NCBI GenBank assembly: GCA_005884305.1 | Contig: VAYL01000058.1 | Coordinates: 11,551-25,432 of the forward strand | Direction: 5' to 3' | DNA: 13,882 bases | DNA from: Actinomycetota bacterium | Lineage (GTDB): Bacteria > Actinomycetota > Thermoleophilia > Solirubrobacterales > 70-9 | Shown here: positions 7,580 through 13,882 of the stretch, piece by piece | How the letters are laid out: every line of letters starts with the position of its first letter | Numbering within the stretch: the stretch's first letter is position 1 | Program-made: the position numbers and the translations under genes | The notes under the pieces: generated by a model | Told to the model about the DNA's origin: nothing | The model's database searches: none | The model's input: only the letters and a program-made list of their open reading frames with translations

Positions 7580-8071
7580 TCAGCCAGCGGCGAGCGGCCG
7601 GTCGCCGATCCAGTAGCGGGGTCCCGGCCCGAAGCGCGCCGCGCGATCGTCGGGGTTGGCGAGCTTGCAGCGATCCAGGGACAGGCAACCGCACCCGATG
7701 CACTCGGTGAGGCCGGCCCGCAGACGCTGGAGCTCGGCGATCCGCTGATCGATCCGCTCGGACCAGCCGCGCGAGAGCCGCGACCAGTCCCGGCGCGTGG
7801 GGACGCGCCCGGGTGGCAGCTTCTCGAGCTCGACGCCGATCTCCTCGAGCGTGAGGCCGACCCGCTGGGCGAACACGATGAAGGCGACCCGCCGCAGGAC
7901 CGACCGGTCATAGCGGCGATGGCCGGAGCCGGCACGCTGCGACGTGATCAAGCCGCGGTCCTCGTAGAACCGAAGCGCCGAGGCTGCGACCCCGCTGCGC
8001 CTCGAGACCTCGCTGATCGTGAGCAGCTCCGCGATGTCGCGAAGCGAATCACAAAGTCCCCTTGACTTCAA
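7580..8071 (-). CDS. soxR: SoxR, redox-sensing MerR-family transcriptional regulator
   Basis: The MerR-type helix-turn-helix runs from LLTISEVSRRSGVAASALRF through YEDRGLI (about residues 16-43), then GHRRYDRSVLRRVAFIVFAQ, a coiled-coil dimerisation helix, and the diagnostic [2Fe-2S] site CIGCGCLSLDRC with Cys at about 124, 127, 129 and 135, followed by NPDDR. SoxR activates target promoters when its cluster is oxidised by redox-cycling compounds or nitric oxide. TTG at 8071 is chosen because it gives a SoxR-like length (163 residues) and is the last usual start in frame before the domain. GTG at 8077 and ATG at 8104 are alternatives, but they would run further into the divergent promoter. 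The chosen start lies inside the SoxR-box-like palindrome, so soxR is probably autoregulated and perhaps leaderless. No good Shine-Dalgarno site supports any start. Confidence 0.92.
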   Translation of the reverse strand: MKSRGLCDSLRDIAELLTISEVSRRSGVAASALRFYEDRGLITSQRAGSGHRRYDRSVLRRVAFIVFAQRVGLTLEEIGVELEKLPPGRVPTRRDWSRLSRGWSERIDQRIAELQRLRAGLTECIGCGCLSLDRCKLANPDDRAARFGPGPRYWIGDRPLAAG

Positions 8072-8092
8072 GTTCACTTGAACTTGTAGCCT
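8062..8092 (+). promoter_or_regulatory. SoxR-type promoter with 19-bp spacer and central palindrome
   Basis: TTGACT (-35, 8062-8067) and TAGCCT (-10, 8087-8092) are separated by exactly 19 bp, the over-long spacing typical of MerR/SoxR-activated promoters. Inside lies the perfect inverted repeat TTCAAGT TC ACTTGAA (8067-8082), very like the enterobacterial soxS box CCTCAAGTTAACTTGAGG. It points at the DUF5519 gene, whose ATG is 34 bases downstream of the -10. The divergent soxR gene starts inside it. Confidence 0.85.
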
Positions 8093-8125
8093 GGAATGCA
8101 CCATCGGTCCGACCAGGAGGAACCT

Positions 8126-8452
8126 ATGCCAACGACTCAAACCCCCAGGGAGGAGATCACCCAAGAGGTCACATCGTGGCCCGGCGTCGAGGCGGGTCCC
8201 GGAAGGCGCGGCGAGTTCGCGTTCAAGGTCGGTAAGCGCGAGATCGGCCACCTTCACGGCGACCACGCCGCCCACTTCGCGTTCCCGAAGGACGTGTGGC
8301 AGGAACTGCGGGACGACGGGCGCATCGCCGAGCACCCCGTCTTCCCCGGCCGCATCGGCCCGGCATCGCGGCGGATCGAGACCGAGGACGACGTCCGGGA
8401 CGTGATCGCGATGATGCGGCTGAACTACGACCGCGCCGTGGAGCGCGGTTAG
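8126..8452 (+). CDS. DUF5519 'luciferase family' protein
   Basis: The product has 108 residues. TSWPGV, GEFAFKVGKREIGHLHGDHA and FPKDVWQELRDDGRIAEHPV, then a C-terminal EDDVRDVIAMMRLNYDRA helix, match the small DUF5519 family that databases label luciferase family. That name does not imply a LuxA-type flavin luciferase or light emission; the biochemical role is unknown. GHLHGDHAAH (41-50) and H70 are conserved-looking histidines that could bind metal or a cofactor. The ATG at 8126 is preferred over the in-frame ATG at 8096 because AGGAGG (8115-8120) sits five bases before it and 8096 is too close to the -10. The gene is driven by the SoxR-type promoter at 8062-8092, so it is predicted to respond to redox-active compounds. 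Its TAG directly abuts the stop of the convergent HhH-GPD gene. Confidence 0.8.
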   Translation: MPTTQTPREEITQEVTSWPGVEAGPGRRGEFAFKVGKREIGHLHGDHAAHFAFPKDVWQELRDDGRIAEHPVFPGRIGPASRRIETEDDVRDVIAMMRLNYDRAVERG

Positions 8453-9004
8453 CTAGCCGGCCGCCCGCGCCTTCGACCACTCGGCCTTGTGGGCGCGCTT
8501 GGCCGCCTGATAGTCGGCCAGCGCCTGGGGCGAATCGACGTCCCCGAGTGTCGGGTGGGGCGGCACCAGGCCGCGCGCCACGTCCACGCCGAATCGCTTC
8601 GCGAGGACCGCCCCGAGCGCCTTCACCTTCATCTCCCCGAACCCCGGCAGCGATTCGATGTTCGCGCGAAGCTCGTCCGAGTTGCCCGCGTCCGCCCAGA
8701 CTCGCGCCGCGTCACCGTCGAAGCGGTCGCGCACGAAGACCGCCAAATCGTGGACGCGCTGCGCCATCGAGCCCGGAAACCGGTGAATCGCGGGCCGCTC
8801 TCGGAAGCTGGGTTCGAGGTCGGCGGTGGCGAGGGCCTCCGGATCAAGCGTGCCCAGGCGCTCCTTCAGCACAAGCGGCCCGGAGAACGCTTTCTGCACC
8901 GGCACCTGCTGGTCGAGCGCGAAGCCGACGAGCAGGGCCATCGGGTCGGTGGCGATCAGCTCGTTCGCTTCGTCAGAGTCGGTGAAGTACAGGCGATCGG
9001 GCAA
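8453..9004 (-). CDS. HhH-GPD-type base-excision DNA repair family protein
   Basis: DRLYFTDSDEANELIATDP, LLVGFALDQQVP, PAIHRFPGSMAQRVHDLA, VWADA and the helix-hairpin-helix LPGFGEMKVKALGAVLAKRF match the actinobacterial HhH-GPD family of about 190 residues related to base-excision glycosylases. Activity is inferred from the fold; I do not see the usual catalytic Asp context following the hairpin, so substrate and catalysis are unclear. The frame is open to 9106 (GTG), but that would overlap the divergent acyltransferase leader. TTG at 9004 gives 183 residues starting just before the conserved domain; TTG at 9055 is the alternative. A TACGAT lies seven bases before the 9004 TTG and could be a -10 for a leaderless mRNA. 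The stop abuts that of the DUF5519 gene with no base between them. Confidence 0.85.
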   Translation of the reverse strand: MPDRLYFTDSDEANELIATDPMALLVGFALDQQVPVQKAFSGPLVLKERLGTLDPEALATADLEPSFRERPAIHRFPGSMAQRVHDLAVFVRDRFDGDAARVWADAGNSDELRANIESLPGFGEMKVKALGAVLAKRFGVDVARGLVPPHPTLGDVDSPQALADYQAAKRAHKAEWSKARAAG

Positions 9005-9128
9005 GAACTCGATCGTATCCTTGCGGGTTCGCCGCTGAGCGCGCGTTACCCTCAATCCGGTTCGACCGCTCAGGCAGACGAGGCGCCGGGTGCCCCTGAT
9101 CCGCACCTGGTACGGGGAGCCTCCTCAG

Positions 9129-10856
9129 ATGTCACGTCCGCAGGACAAACGTCTTCCCTATATGCCAGGCATCGACGCCCTACGGGCGATCGCGGTGCTG
9201 GCCGTCTTCTTCTACCACGTGAATACCGGGGGCTGGATGTCCGGCGGGTTCCTGGGAGTCGACGTCTTCTTCGTGATCAGCGGCTACCTGATCACCGCCC
9301 TCCTGCTCAGCGAGTACCGCCAGGCAGGCCACCTGAACGTCCTGAAGTTCTGGATGCGCCGTGCCCGGAGGCTCCTGCCGGCCGTCGCGGTGATGATCGC
9401 CGGGACGCTCGTCCTCGCTGCCATCTTCATTCCCGGCGACGTGCCAAGCCTGCGCGGCGACGCCCTGGCGTCGCTGTTCTACGTCAACAACTGGCACCTG
9501 GTCCTGAGCAACCAGTCGTACTTCGCCCAGTTCGCGCGACCCTCGCTGTTCCTCCACCTCTGGTCTCTGTCGGTGGAGGAGCAGTTCTATCTCCTGTGGC
9601 CGCTCATGTTCGCCGCCGGAATGAAGCTGTTCGGCCGCCAGCGGCTCCTGCTTGGCGCGCTGGCCGGCGCGGGGCTCTCGACGCTCCTGATGATCATCCT
9701 GTTCAACCCGGCGAGCCCCGACCGCGTTTTCTACGGAACGGATACGCGGGCGGTGGGCCTCTTGCTCGGCGTTGCGCTCGCGATGGTCTGGCATCCGTCG
9801 CGGCTGCGCCCGATCGCCGGTAGCGGAGCGCGGTGGATCTTGGACGGCGTCGGCGTCCTCGCGCTGGTGATGATCCTGCGCACCTTCCTCGACGTGCACG
9901 ACTTCGATCCCAGCCTCTACCACGGAGGATTCCTGCTGCTTGCGTTCTGGACCGCCCTTCTGGTCGGGGTCCTGGCGCATCCCGCCGCCCGCCTCGGGAC
10001 GGTGCTTGGGACGCCGCCCCTCGTCTGGCTCGGCCTCCGGAGCTACAGCTTCTACCTGTGGCACTGGCCGATCCTCATGCTCACCCGGCCCAACATCGAC
10101 GTGCCGCTGCACGGCCCGGTGCTCGTGATCCTTCAGCTCGCCGCGACGCTCGCGCTCGCCGACCTCTCATACCGCTACGTCGAGCAGCCGTTCCGGCAAC
10201 GCCGCAGCACGAAGGCCGCGCCGGCGTGGCTCGGCGTCGGCCGGCCGGCGCTGGCGGCGGGCGTCGTCGCCACGGTCATAATCATCGGCTGGAGCGGACT
10301 GGTCTCTGGCAGCAACCCGCCGCCGCTGCGCACCGAGGTGGCAAGCGCCAGTCCACAGAGCAAGATCGCGAATGGGGGTGCGCTGCGGGATCCCCCGCAG
10401 GTGCTGGCGATCGGGGACTCGGTCATGGCCGGCGCCGTCGACACGCTGCGCCACGAGTTCAAAGGCCATGCCATCGTCGACGCCAAGCAGGGGCGCCAGC
10501 CGTGGGACTACCCGGCGGTCGTCCAACACTATCGCGAGGCGGTCGGGCTACCCAGCGACGTGATCATTCAGATCGGCAACAACGGCCCCGTCTGGTTCGA
10601 CGACCTCGCGAAGCTGCGCGACGCGCTCGAGGACGTCGACCACGTCTACCTCGTCAACGTCGAGGTCCCGCGGTCCTGGGAGGGCGAGGTGAACTCCGAG
10701 CTCTCGCAGTTCGCAGCCGACGATTGGCCTCAGGCCACGGTGATCGACTGGCACTCGGCGGCAGCGGGCAACGCCGATCTGACCTACGACCAGATTCACC
10801 TCACGCCGCAGGGCGAGAAGCTGTATGCGTCGCTGATCGCGCAGCCGTTCAAGTAA
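9129..10856 (+). CDS. OatA-like membrane acyltransferase with C-terminal SGNH domain
   Basis: This 575-residue protein has an acyltransferase-3 membrane domain: YMPGIDALRAIAVLAVFFYH (His30, the likely catalytic residue), GFLGVDVFFVISGYLIT, WMRRARRLLPA and SLSVEEQFYLLWP (146-158), with about 10-11 transmembrane segments up to about residue 405. An extracytoplasmic SGNH hydrolase-type domain follows: AIGDSVMAG with Ser431, IGNN (482-485) and DQIH with Asp554 and His557, the DxxH of block V. Such two-part proteins move acetyl or other acyl groups across the membrane onto peptidoglycan, exopolysaccharide or glycolipids; the acceptor is unknown. ATG at 9129 is chosen because GGGGAG (9114-9119) precedes it by nine bases; the frame is open from a TTG at 9090. 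The gene appears to be a single unit divergent from the HhH-GPD gene. Confidence 0.9.
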   Translation: MSRPQDKRLPYMPGIDALRAIAVLAVFFYHVNTGGWMSGGFLGVDVFFVISGYLITALLLSEYRQAGHLNVLKFWMRRARRLLPAVAVMIAGTLVLAAIFIPGDVPSLRGDALASLFYVNNWHLVLSNQSYFAQFARPSLFLHLWSLSVEEQFYLLWPLMFAAGMKLFGRQRLLLGALAGAGLSTLLMIILFNPASPDRVFYGTDTRAVGLLLGVALAMVWHPSRLRPIAGSGARWILDGVGVLALVMILRTFLDVHDFDPSLYHGGFLLLAFWTALLVGVLAHPAARLGTVLGTPPLVWLGLRSYSFYLWHWPILMLTRPNIDVPLHGPVLVILQLAATLALADLSYRYVEQPFRQRRSTKAAPAWLGVGRPALAAGVVATVIIIGWSGLVSGSNPPPLRTEVASASPQSKIANGGALRDPPQVLAIGDSVMAGAVDTLRHEFKGHAIVDAKQGRQPWDYPAVVQHYREAVGLPSDVIIQIGNNGPVWFDDLAKLRDALEDVDHVYLVNVEVPRSWEGEVNSELSQFAADDWPQATVIDWHSAAAGNADLTYDQIHLTPQGEKLYASLIAQPFK

Positions 10857-10874
10857 CGCCGAAATCGCCCCTGG

Positions 10875-10894
10875 GGCATGACTCGAATGCCTTT
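10875..10894 (+). terminator. Possible terminator after the acyltransferase gene
   Basis: GGCAT and ATGCC form a 5-bp stem around a 7-base loop, directly followed by TTT; G-T pairs could lengthen the stem by two. It lies 18 bases after the acyltransferase stop and before the 71-codon ORF. The stem is short, so support is modest. Confidence 0.35.
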
Positions 10895-10909
10895 GGGTAG
10901 CGGGTCTGC

Positions 10910-11125
10910 ATGGCAAGTGGATTTGAGACCGCGCGTCCGCGGTTCCCCACGCTCAGGTTCATGGCGTCGCTCAGGGCAGCTCGCGACTTCGGGCTCGACC
11001 CCGAGGTGGCCGACGCAATCGCGGCGGAGTTCGACCCCCGCCGCCACGATCTGGAGCGGATCATCGACGCCCTCACCGTCGCGCTGCTCGTCGAGGGCGC
11101 CGTCGAGGTTCCGGACGCGGTCTAA
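10910..11125 (+). CDS. Hypothetical 71-residue protein
   Basis: I do not recognise a family. The product is soluble with no signal peptide: a basic start (MASGFETARPRFPTLRFM), then helical, acidic sequence LRAARDFGLDPEVADAIAAE and RHDLERIIDALTVALLVEGA. Third codon positions are strongly G/C after the first few codons, with Asp, Glu, Ala, Val and Leu codons like those of neighbouring genes, which supports coding on this strand over the overlapping minus-strand frames. A perfect hairpin begins six bases after the TAA, as expected for a real gene end. The start is preceded only by a weak GGGTAGCGGG purine stretch. It lies alone between the acyltransferase and monooxygenase genes. Confidence 0.5.
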   Translation: MASGFETARPRFPTLRFMASLRAARDFGLDPEVADAIAAEFDPRRHDLERIIDALTVALLVEGAVEVPDAV

Positions 11126-11131
11126 GCCCAA

Positions 11132-11148
11132 ATCGGGTCTTCCCCGAT
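11132..11148 (+). terminator. Hairpin terminator after the 71-codon ORF
   Basis: ATCGGG TCTTC CCCGAT is a perfect 6-bp stem with a 5-base loop, starting six bases after the TAA at 11123-11125. No T run follows, which is common in GC-rich actinobacteria. It separates the small ORF from the monooxygenase gene. Confidence 0.5.
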
Positions 11149-11210
11149 CGCAGATGTGTGACGCAGCGCACACGATTGCGCGTAGCCGCCATGCGCTTGG
11201 CGCTTCCGCA

Positions 11211-11216
11211 TACCCT
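11211..11216 (+). promoter_or_regulatory. Possible -10 element for a leaderless monooxygenase mRNA
   Basis: TACCCT fits the actinobacterial TANNNT -10 pattern and ends eight bases before the GTG at 11225. No Shine-Dalgarno site precedes that GTG, so a leaderless transcript starting at or next to the start codon would fit. No convincing -35 is visible, and six-base matches like this are common. Confidence 0.3.
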
Positions 11217-11224
11217 CACGTTTC

Positions 11225-12739
11225 GTGAGCGCCGTATCCAACGAGCCGACCGAACACGTCGACGTCCTGATCGTCGGCGCCGGGCTCTCCGGCGTCGGAT
11301 CCGCGTGTCATCTGCGGCGCCGGCTGCCCGGCAAGACCTTCGCGATCCTCGAGGCGCGCGAGGACATGGGCGGAACGTGGGACCTCTTCCGTTATCCCGG
11401 CATTCGTTCCGATTCGGACATGTTCACGCTCGGTTACTCCTTCCGGCCGTGGACCGAGCCGGAGGCGATCGCCGACGGCCCCTCGATCCTCCGCTACATC
11501 CGCGACACCGCCCGCGAATACGGCATCGACGAAGCGATCCGCTACGGCCATCGGGTCACGAGGGCGGTGTGGTCCACCGCGGATGCACACTGGACCGTTC
11601 AGGTCGAGCGCGCTGACACCGGCGAGACGCTGCACCTCACCTGCGACTTCATCTTCGCGTGCACCGGCTACTACCGCTACGACGAGGGCTACGTGCCTGA
11701 CTTCGAAGGCACGGATCGGTTCCGGGGCCAGATCGTCCACCCCCAGCACTGGCCCGAGGATCTGGACTACGACGGCAAGCGGGTCATCGTGATCGGCAGC
11801 GGCGCAACCGCCGTCACGCTCGTTCCCTCGATGGCCGACCGTGCCGCGGACGTGACCATGCTCCAGCGCTCGCCGAGCTACGTGGTCTCGCTACCGGGGA
11901 GCGACGGCGTCGCCCAAGCGCTGCGCCGGCGGCTTCCCGAGCGCGCGGCATACGCGATCGTGCGCTGGAAGAACGTCCTGCGTCAGATAGCGGCCTACAA
12001 CGTCGCACGCAAAGCCCCTCGGTTCGCGCGCAACCTCGTCCGCCGGATGACCGAACGCCAGCTCCCCGAGGGCTATGACGTCGACACCCACTTCAACCCG
12101 ACCTACGAGCCGTGGGACCAGCGGCTCTGCCTCGTCCCCGACGGTGACCTCTTCGAGACGATTTCAGCCGGTCGTGCATCGATTGTCACCGGCCGGATCA
12201 AGACCTTCACCGAGCGCGGGATCGAACTCGAGTCAGGGAAGGAGCTGGAGGCCGACATTGTCGTCACCGCCACCGGCTTCAACCTCCTGCTGCTGGGCGG
12301 CATGGACGTCGTCGTCGACGGCGAGTCGGTCGACTTCTCCGAGCGCGTCGCCTACAAGGGGCTGATGCTCTCCGGGGTGCCGAACCTGGCGATGGCACTC
12401 GGGTACACCAACGCCTCGTGGACCCTCAAGTGCGATCTCGTGGCGCAGTACGTCTGCCGGCTGCTCGCCTACATGGACCGCAACGGGTACGCCATTGCCA
12501 CGCCGCAGCCTCCGGACCCGTCGCTTTCCACCGACCCGATCATCGATCTTCGGTCCGGATACGTGATGCGCTCGATCGACCAGCTCCCCAAGCAGGCGCA
12601 GTCCCTCCCCTGGCGGCTCCACCAGAACTACTTCCGCGACATCCGTCTGCTCAAGCGGGGGCCGGTCGACGACCGGATGGCCTTCAGCCGCGGCCCGGGC
12701 GCCGGGGACACCGCCGCCGACCAGGCCGTCGCCGCGTAG
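11225..12739 (+). CDS. EthA-like FAD/NADPH Baeyer-Villiger monooxygenase
   Basis: The 504-residue protein has the FAD-binding Rossmann motif GAGLSG (18-23), MGGTWDLFRYPGIRSDSDM, the Baeyer-Villiger signature FRGQIVHPQHWP (166-177, rule FxGxxxHxxxWP) and the NADPH-binding GSGATA (191-196). Later blocks RQLPEGYDVDTHF (with E before RQ in the common form), PWDQRLCLVPDGDLF, GYTNASWTLKCDLVAQYVCR and LPKQAQSLPWRLHQNYFRDI match mycobacterial EthA almost block for block, including length. Such enzymes oxidise ketones to esters or oxygenate sulphur; EthA activates the prodrug ethionamide, but the natural substrate is open. In mycobacteria ethA is divergent from the TetR regulator ethR; here no regulator is adjacent, so control differs. 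The GTG start fits the EthA N-terminus (HVDVLIVGAG). The gene appears monocistronic and converges on amt. Confidence 0.93.
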   Translation: MSAVSNEPTEHVDVLIVGAGLSGVGSACHLRRRLPGKTFAILEAREDMGGTWDLFRYPGIRSDSDMFTLGYSFRPWTEPEAIADGPSILRYIRDTAREYGIDEAIRYGHRVTRAVWSTADAHWTVQVERADTGETLHLTCDFIFACTGYYRYDEGYVPDFEGTDRFRGQIVHPQHWPEDLDYDGKRVIVIGSGATAVTLVPSMADRAADVTMLQRSPSYVVSLPGSDGVAQALRRRLPERAAYAIVRWKNVLRQIAAYNVARKAPRFARNLVRRMTERQLPEGYDVDTHFNPTYEPWDQRLCLVPDGDLFETISAGRASIVTGRIKTFTERGIELESGKELEADIVVTATGFNLLLLGGMDVVVDGESVDFSERVAYKGLMLSGVPNLAMALGYTNASWTLKCDLVAQYVCRLLAYMDRNGYAIATPQPPDPSLSTDPIIDLRSGYVMRSIDQLPKQAQSLPWRLHQNYFRDIRLLKRGPVDDRMAFSRGPGAGDTAADQAVAA

Positions 12740-12750
12740 CGGCCCCTACG
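12731..12750. terminator. Inverted repeats spanning two convergent stop codons
   Basis: CGTAG (12735-12739) and CTACG (12746-12750) are perfect arms around six bases, and both convergent TAG stops lie in the arms. An alternative hairpin GCCGC GTA GCGGC (12731-12743) competes with it. It may act as a short bidirectional terminator, but the stems have only 5 bp and no T run. Confidence 0.3.
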
Positions 12751-13882
12751 GGCTGACGGGGACCTCGGCCTCGACGCCCGCCTCGGGCGTGACGAGGATC
12801 GCTCCCTCGCCGGAGGCGTATGCCTCCTCCCCGTGGTGGATCACGTCCATCCCGAGCGCCTCCTGGCGCTCGGTCGAGCGGAGCGGCATCAGGAAGCCGA
12901 TCACGCGAAGCAACACGTAGGTGACCGTGAACGCATACGCGGGGGCGACCGCCGCCGCGAGCGCCTGGTCGCCGAGCTGGCTTGCGTTGCCGTAGACGAG
13001 GCCGTCGGCGGCGCCGTTCCACGCGAGCTGCGCGAAGAAACCGATGAAGAGGATGCCGGTGAAGCCGGCCATGCCGTGCGCCGCCAGAACGTCGAGCGTC
13101 TCGTCAACCCGGGTCCGCGGCCGCCACACGATCACCGCGTAGCAGGGCAGCGCACCGACCGCGCCGAGCGCCATGGCCCAGGCCGGGCTGATGAACGCCC
13201 CCGCCGGCGTGATCAGAACGCAGCCGACGATGATCGCGGTCGCGGCGCCGATCGCCGTGACCTTGCGCCCGCGAACCAGATCGAGCACGAACCACATGAC
13301 GAGGGTGCAGCAGGGCGTCAGCAGCGTGTTCGTGAACGCGAGCACGCTGCTGTTGCCGGTCGAAAAGCCGCTGCCCCCGTTGAACCCAAACCAACCGAAC
13401 CACAGCAACCCCGCACCGGCTAGGACGTAGACGGCGTTATGCGGCAGCAGGGCCTGGCGGCCATAGTCCTTTCTCGCCCCGACCACCAGCGCCGCCGCGA
13501 GCGCCGAGAACCCCGACGCCATCTCAACCGGGACGCCGCCGGCGAAGTCCAGCAGCCCGTTCTGGGTCAACCAGCCGCCGCCGAACGACCAGTGCGCGAG
13601 CACGGAGTAGACGACGATCGACCACACCGCCGCGAAGACGAGGAACGCGCCGAATCTCATCCGCTCGACCACCGCGCCGGCGATCAGCGCGACCGTGATG
13701 ATGCAGAAGGTCGCCTGAAAGGCGAAGAACACGAGCTGTGGGATCGTGGTCCCCTCCCGCGGTGTGAAGCCGACATCGTGAAGCGCGACGTGGTTGAGCC
13801 CGCCGAGCAGCAACGCCGTACCGTCGAACGCCAGCGAGTAGCCGATGAGGGCCCAGGTGACCCCGGCGATCGCGATCGCCGC
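12746..13882 (-). CDS. amt: Amt/MEP/Rh-family ammonium transporter, 5' end beyond the window
   Basis: The frame is open to the right edge, so the N-terminus is missing; about 378 residues are present. WALIGYSLAF, FFAFQATFCIITVALIAGAV, LLWFGWFGFNGGS, DVLAAHGMAGFTGILFIGFF and the C-terminal GMDVIHHGEEAY are the Amt family landmarks in the right order. The protein is a trimeric membrane channel or transporter for ammonium. The second pore twin-His is present (AHGMAG, codon 13078-13076). The position of the first is a Glu: GGVPVEMASG (codon 13525-13523), where AmtB has GGTVVHI. A Glu there is known in some fungal Mep proteins. The conserved cytoplasmic C-terminal tail that meets PII proteins is kept, then extended by about 20 residues. 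No glnK is seen within the window. It converges on the monooxygenase gene with six bases between stops. Confidence 0.95.
   Translation of the reverse strand, partial: AAIAIAGVTWALIGYSLAFDGTALLLGGLNHVALHDVGFTPREGTTIPQLVFFAFQATFCIITVALIAGAVVERMRFGAFLVFAAVWSIVVYSVLAHWSFGGGWLTQNGLLDFAGGVPVEMASGFSALAAALVVGARKDYGRQALLPHNAVYVLAGAGLLWFGWFGFNGGSGFSTGNSSVLAFTNTLLTPCCTLVMWFVLDLVRGRKVTAIGAATAIIVGCVLITPAGAFISPAWAMALGAVGALPCYAVIVWRPRTRVDETLDVLAAHGMAGFTGILFIGFFAQLAWNGAADGLVYGNASQLGDQALAAAVAPAYAFTVTYVLLRVIGFLMPLRSTERQEALGMDVIHHGEEAYASGEGAILVTPEAGVEAEVPVSP

Noticed and set aside
8096..8125. Upstream ATG (8096) as start of the DUF5519 gene
   Set aside because: It lies four bases after the predicted -10, so would be upstream of or at the transcript start, and ATG 8126 has an ideal AGGAGG five bases before it.
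9005..9106. GTG 9106 as start of the HhH-GPD gene
   Set aside because: The extra 34 residues are Arg-rich and unlike the family, and the start would overlap the leader of the divergent acyltransferase.
9180..10112. Minus-strand ORF of 310 codons opposite the acyltransferase
   Set aside because: Highly charged, repetitive composition typical of antisense frames; the plus strand has clear acyltransferase motifs.
10867..10877. GCCCCTGGGGC palindrome as a terminator
   Set aside because: The arms leave only one base for a loop, so it cannot form a stable full hairpin; the neighbouring GGCAT/ATGCC stem is the better candidate.
11157..11172. CRP-like site TGTGA-N6-GCACA upstream of the monooxygenase
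   Set aside because: It matches TGTGA-N6-TCACA at 9 of 10 positions, but such a match is expected by chance about once in several windows of this size and no other support is visible.
1..13882. CRISPR arrays, tandem repeats, insertion sequences, tRNA or rRNA genes
   Set aside because: No regularly spaced repeats, transposase motifs, terminal inverted repeats or cloverleaf-like sequences were seen on reading; no computational scan was run.

Overview
The window is GC-rich throughout (C/G strongly favoured at third codon positions), has GTG and TTG starts, several weak or absent Shine-Dalgarno sites and TANNNT-type -10 elements. Together with the families present (DUF6351, EthA-like monooxygenase, actinobacterial-type HhH-GPD protein, DUF5519, FUSC), this suggests a soil actinobacterium, perhaps Thermoleophilia/Solirubrobacterales-like. 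That placement is inference; no rRNA or marker gene is present. I see no tRNA, rRNA, CRISPR array, insertion sequence or prophage gene.

Layout. Bases 1-2707 (+) hold two exported alpha/beta-hydrolase-type genes in tandem: the 3' part of a DUF6351 gene and a CocE/NonD-type S15 hydrolase. Both are broken by frame disruptions, two of which look like small internal deletions. Bases 2838-5737 (+) hold a FUSC-family membrane protein whose stop overlaps the start of a Kup-type potassium transporter. Bases 5742-6959 hold a TetR-family regulator (-) divergent from a cupin gene (+, also frame-disrupted), with an 18-bp palindrome touching the TetR start codon. Bases 6970-7497 (-) encode a small exported four-cysteine protein.

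Bases 7580-9004 form a redox/stress block: soxR (-), divergent from a DUF5519 'luciferase family' gene (+), with a MerR-type promoter between them (19-bp spacer, central SoxR-box-like palindrome), followed by a convergent HhH-GPD base-excision-repair-like gene (-). Bases 9129-10856 (+) encode an OatA-like membrane acyltransferase with a C-terminal SGNH domain. A 71-codon orphan ORF follows at 10910-11125. Bases 11225-12739 (+) encode an EthA-like Baeyer-Villiger monooxygenase, and 12746-13882 (-) the C-terminal part of an Amt ammonium transporter that leaves the window at the right edge.

The best candidate for something new is the SoxR/DUF5519 pair, because the promoter architecture directly predicts that SoxR controls an uncharacterised small protein. 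Next are the TetR operator abutting its own start codon and an Amt with Glu in place of the first pore twin-His. The four frame disruptions in three genes matter for anyone using this sequence: they may be assembly errors, and they hide three recognisable proteins.
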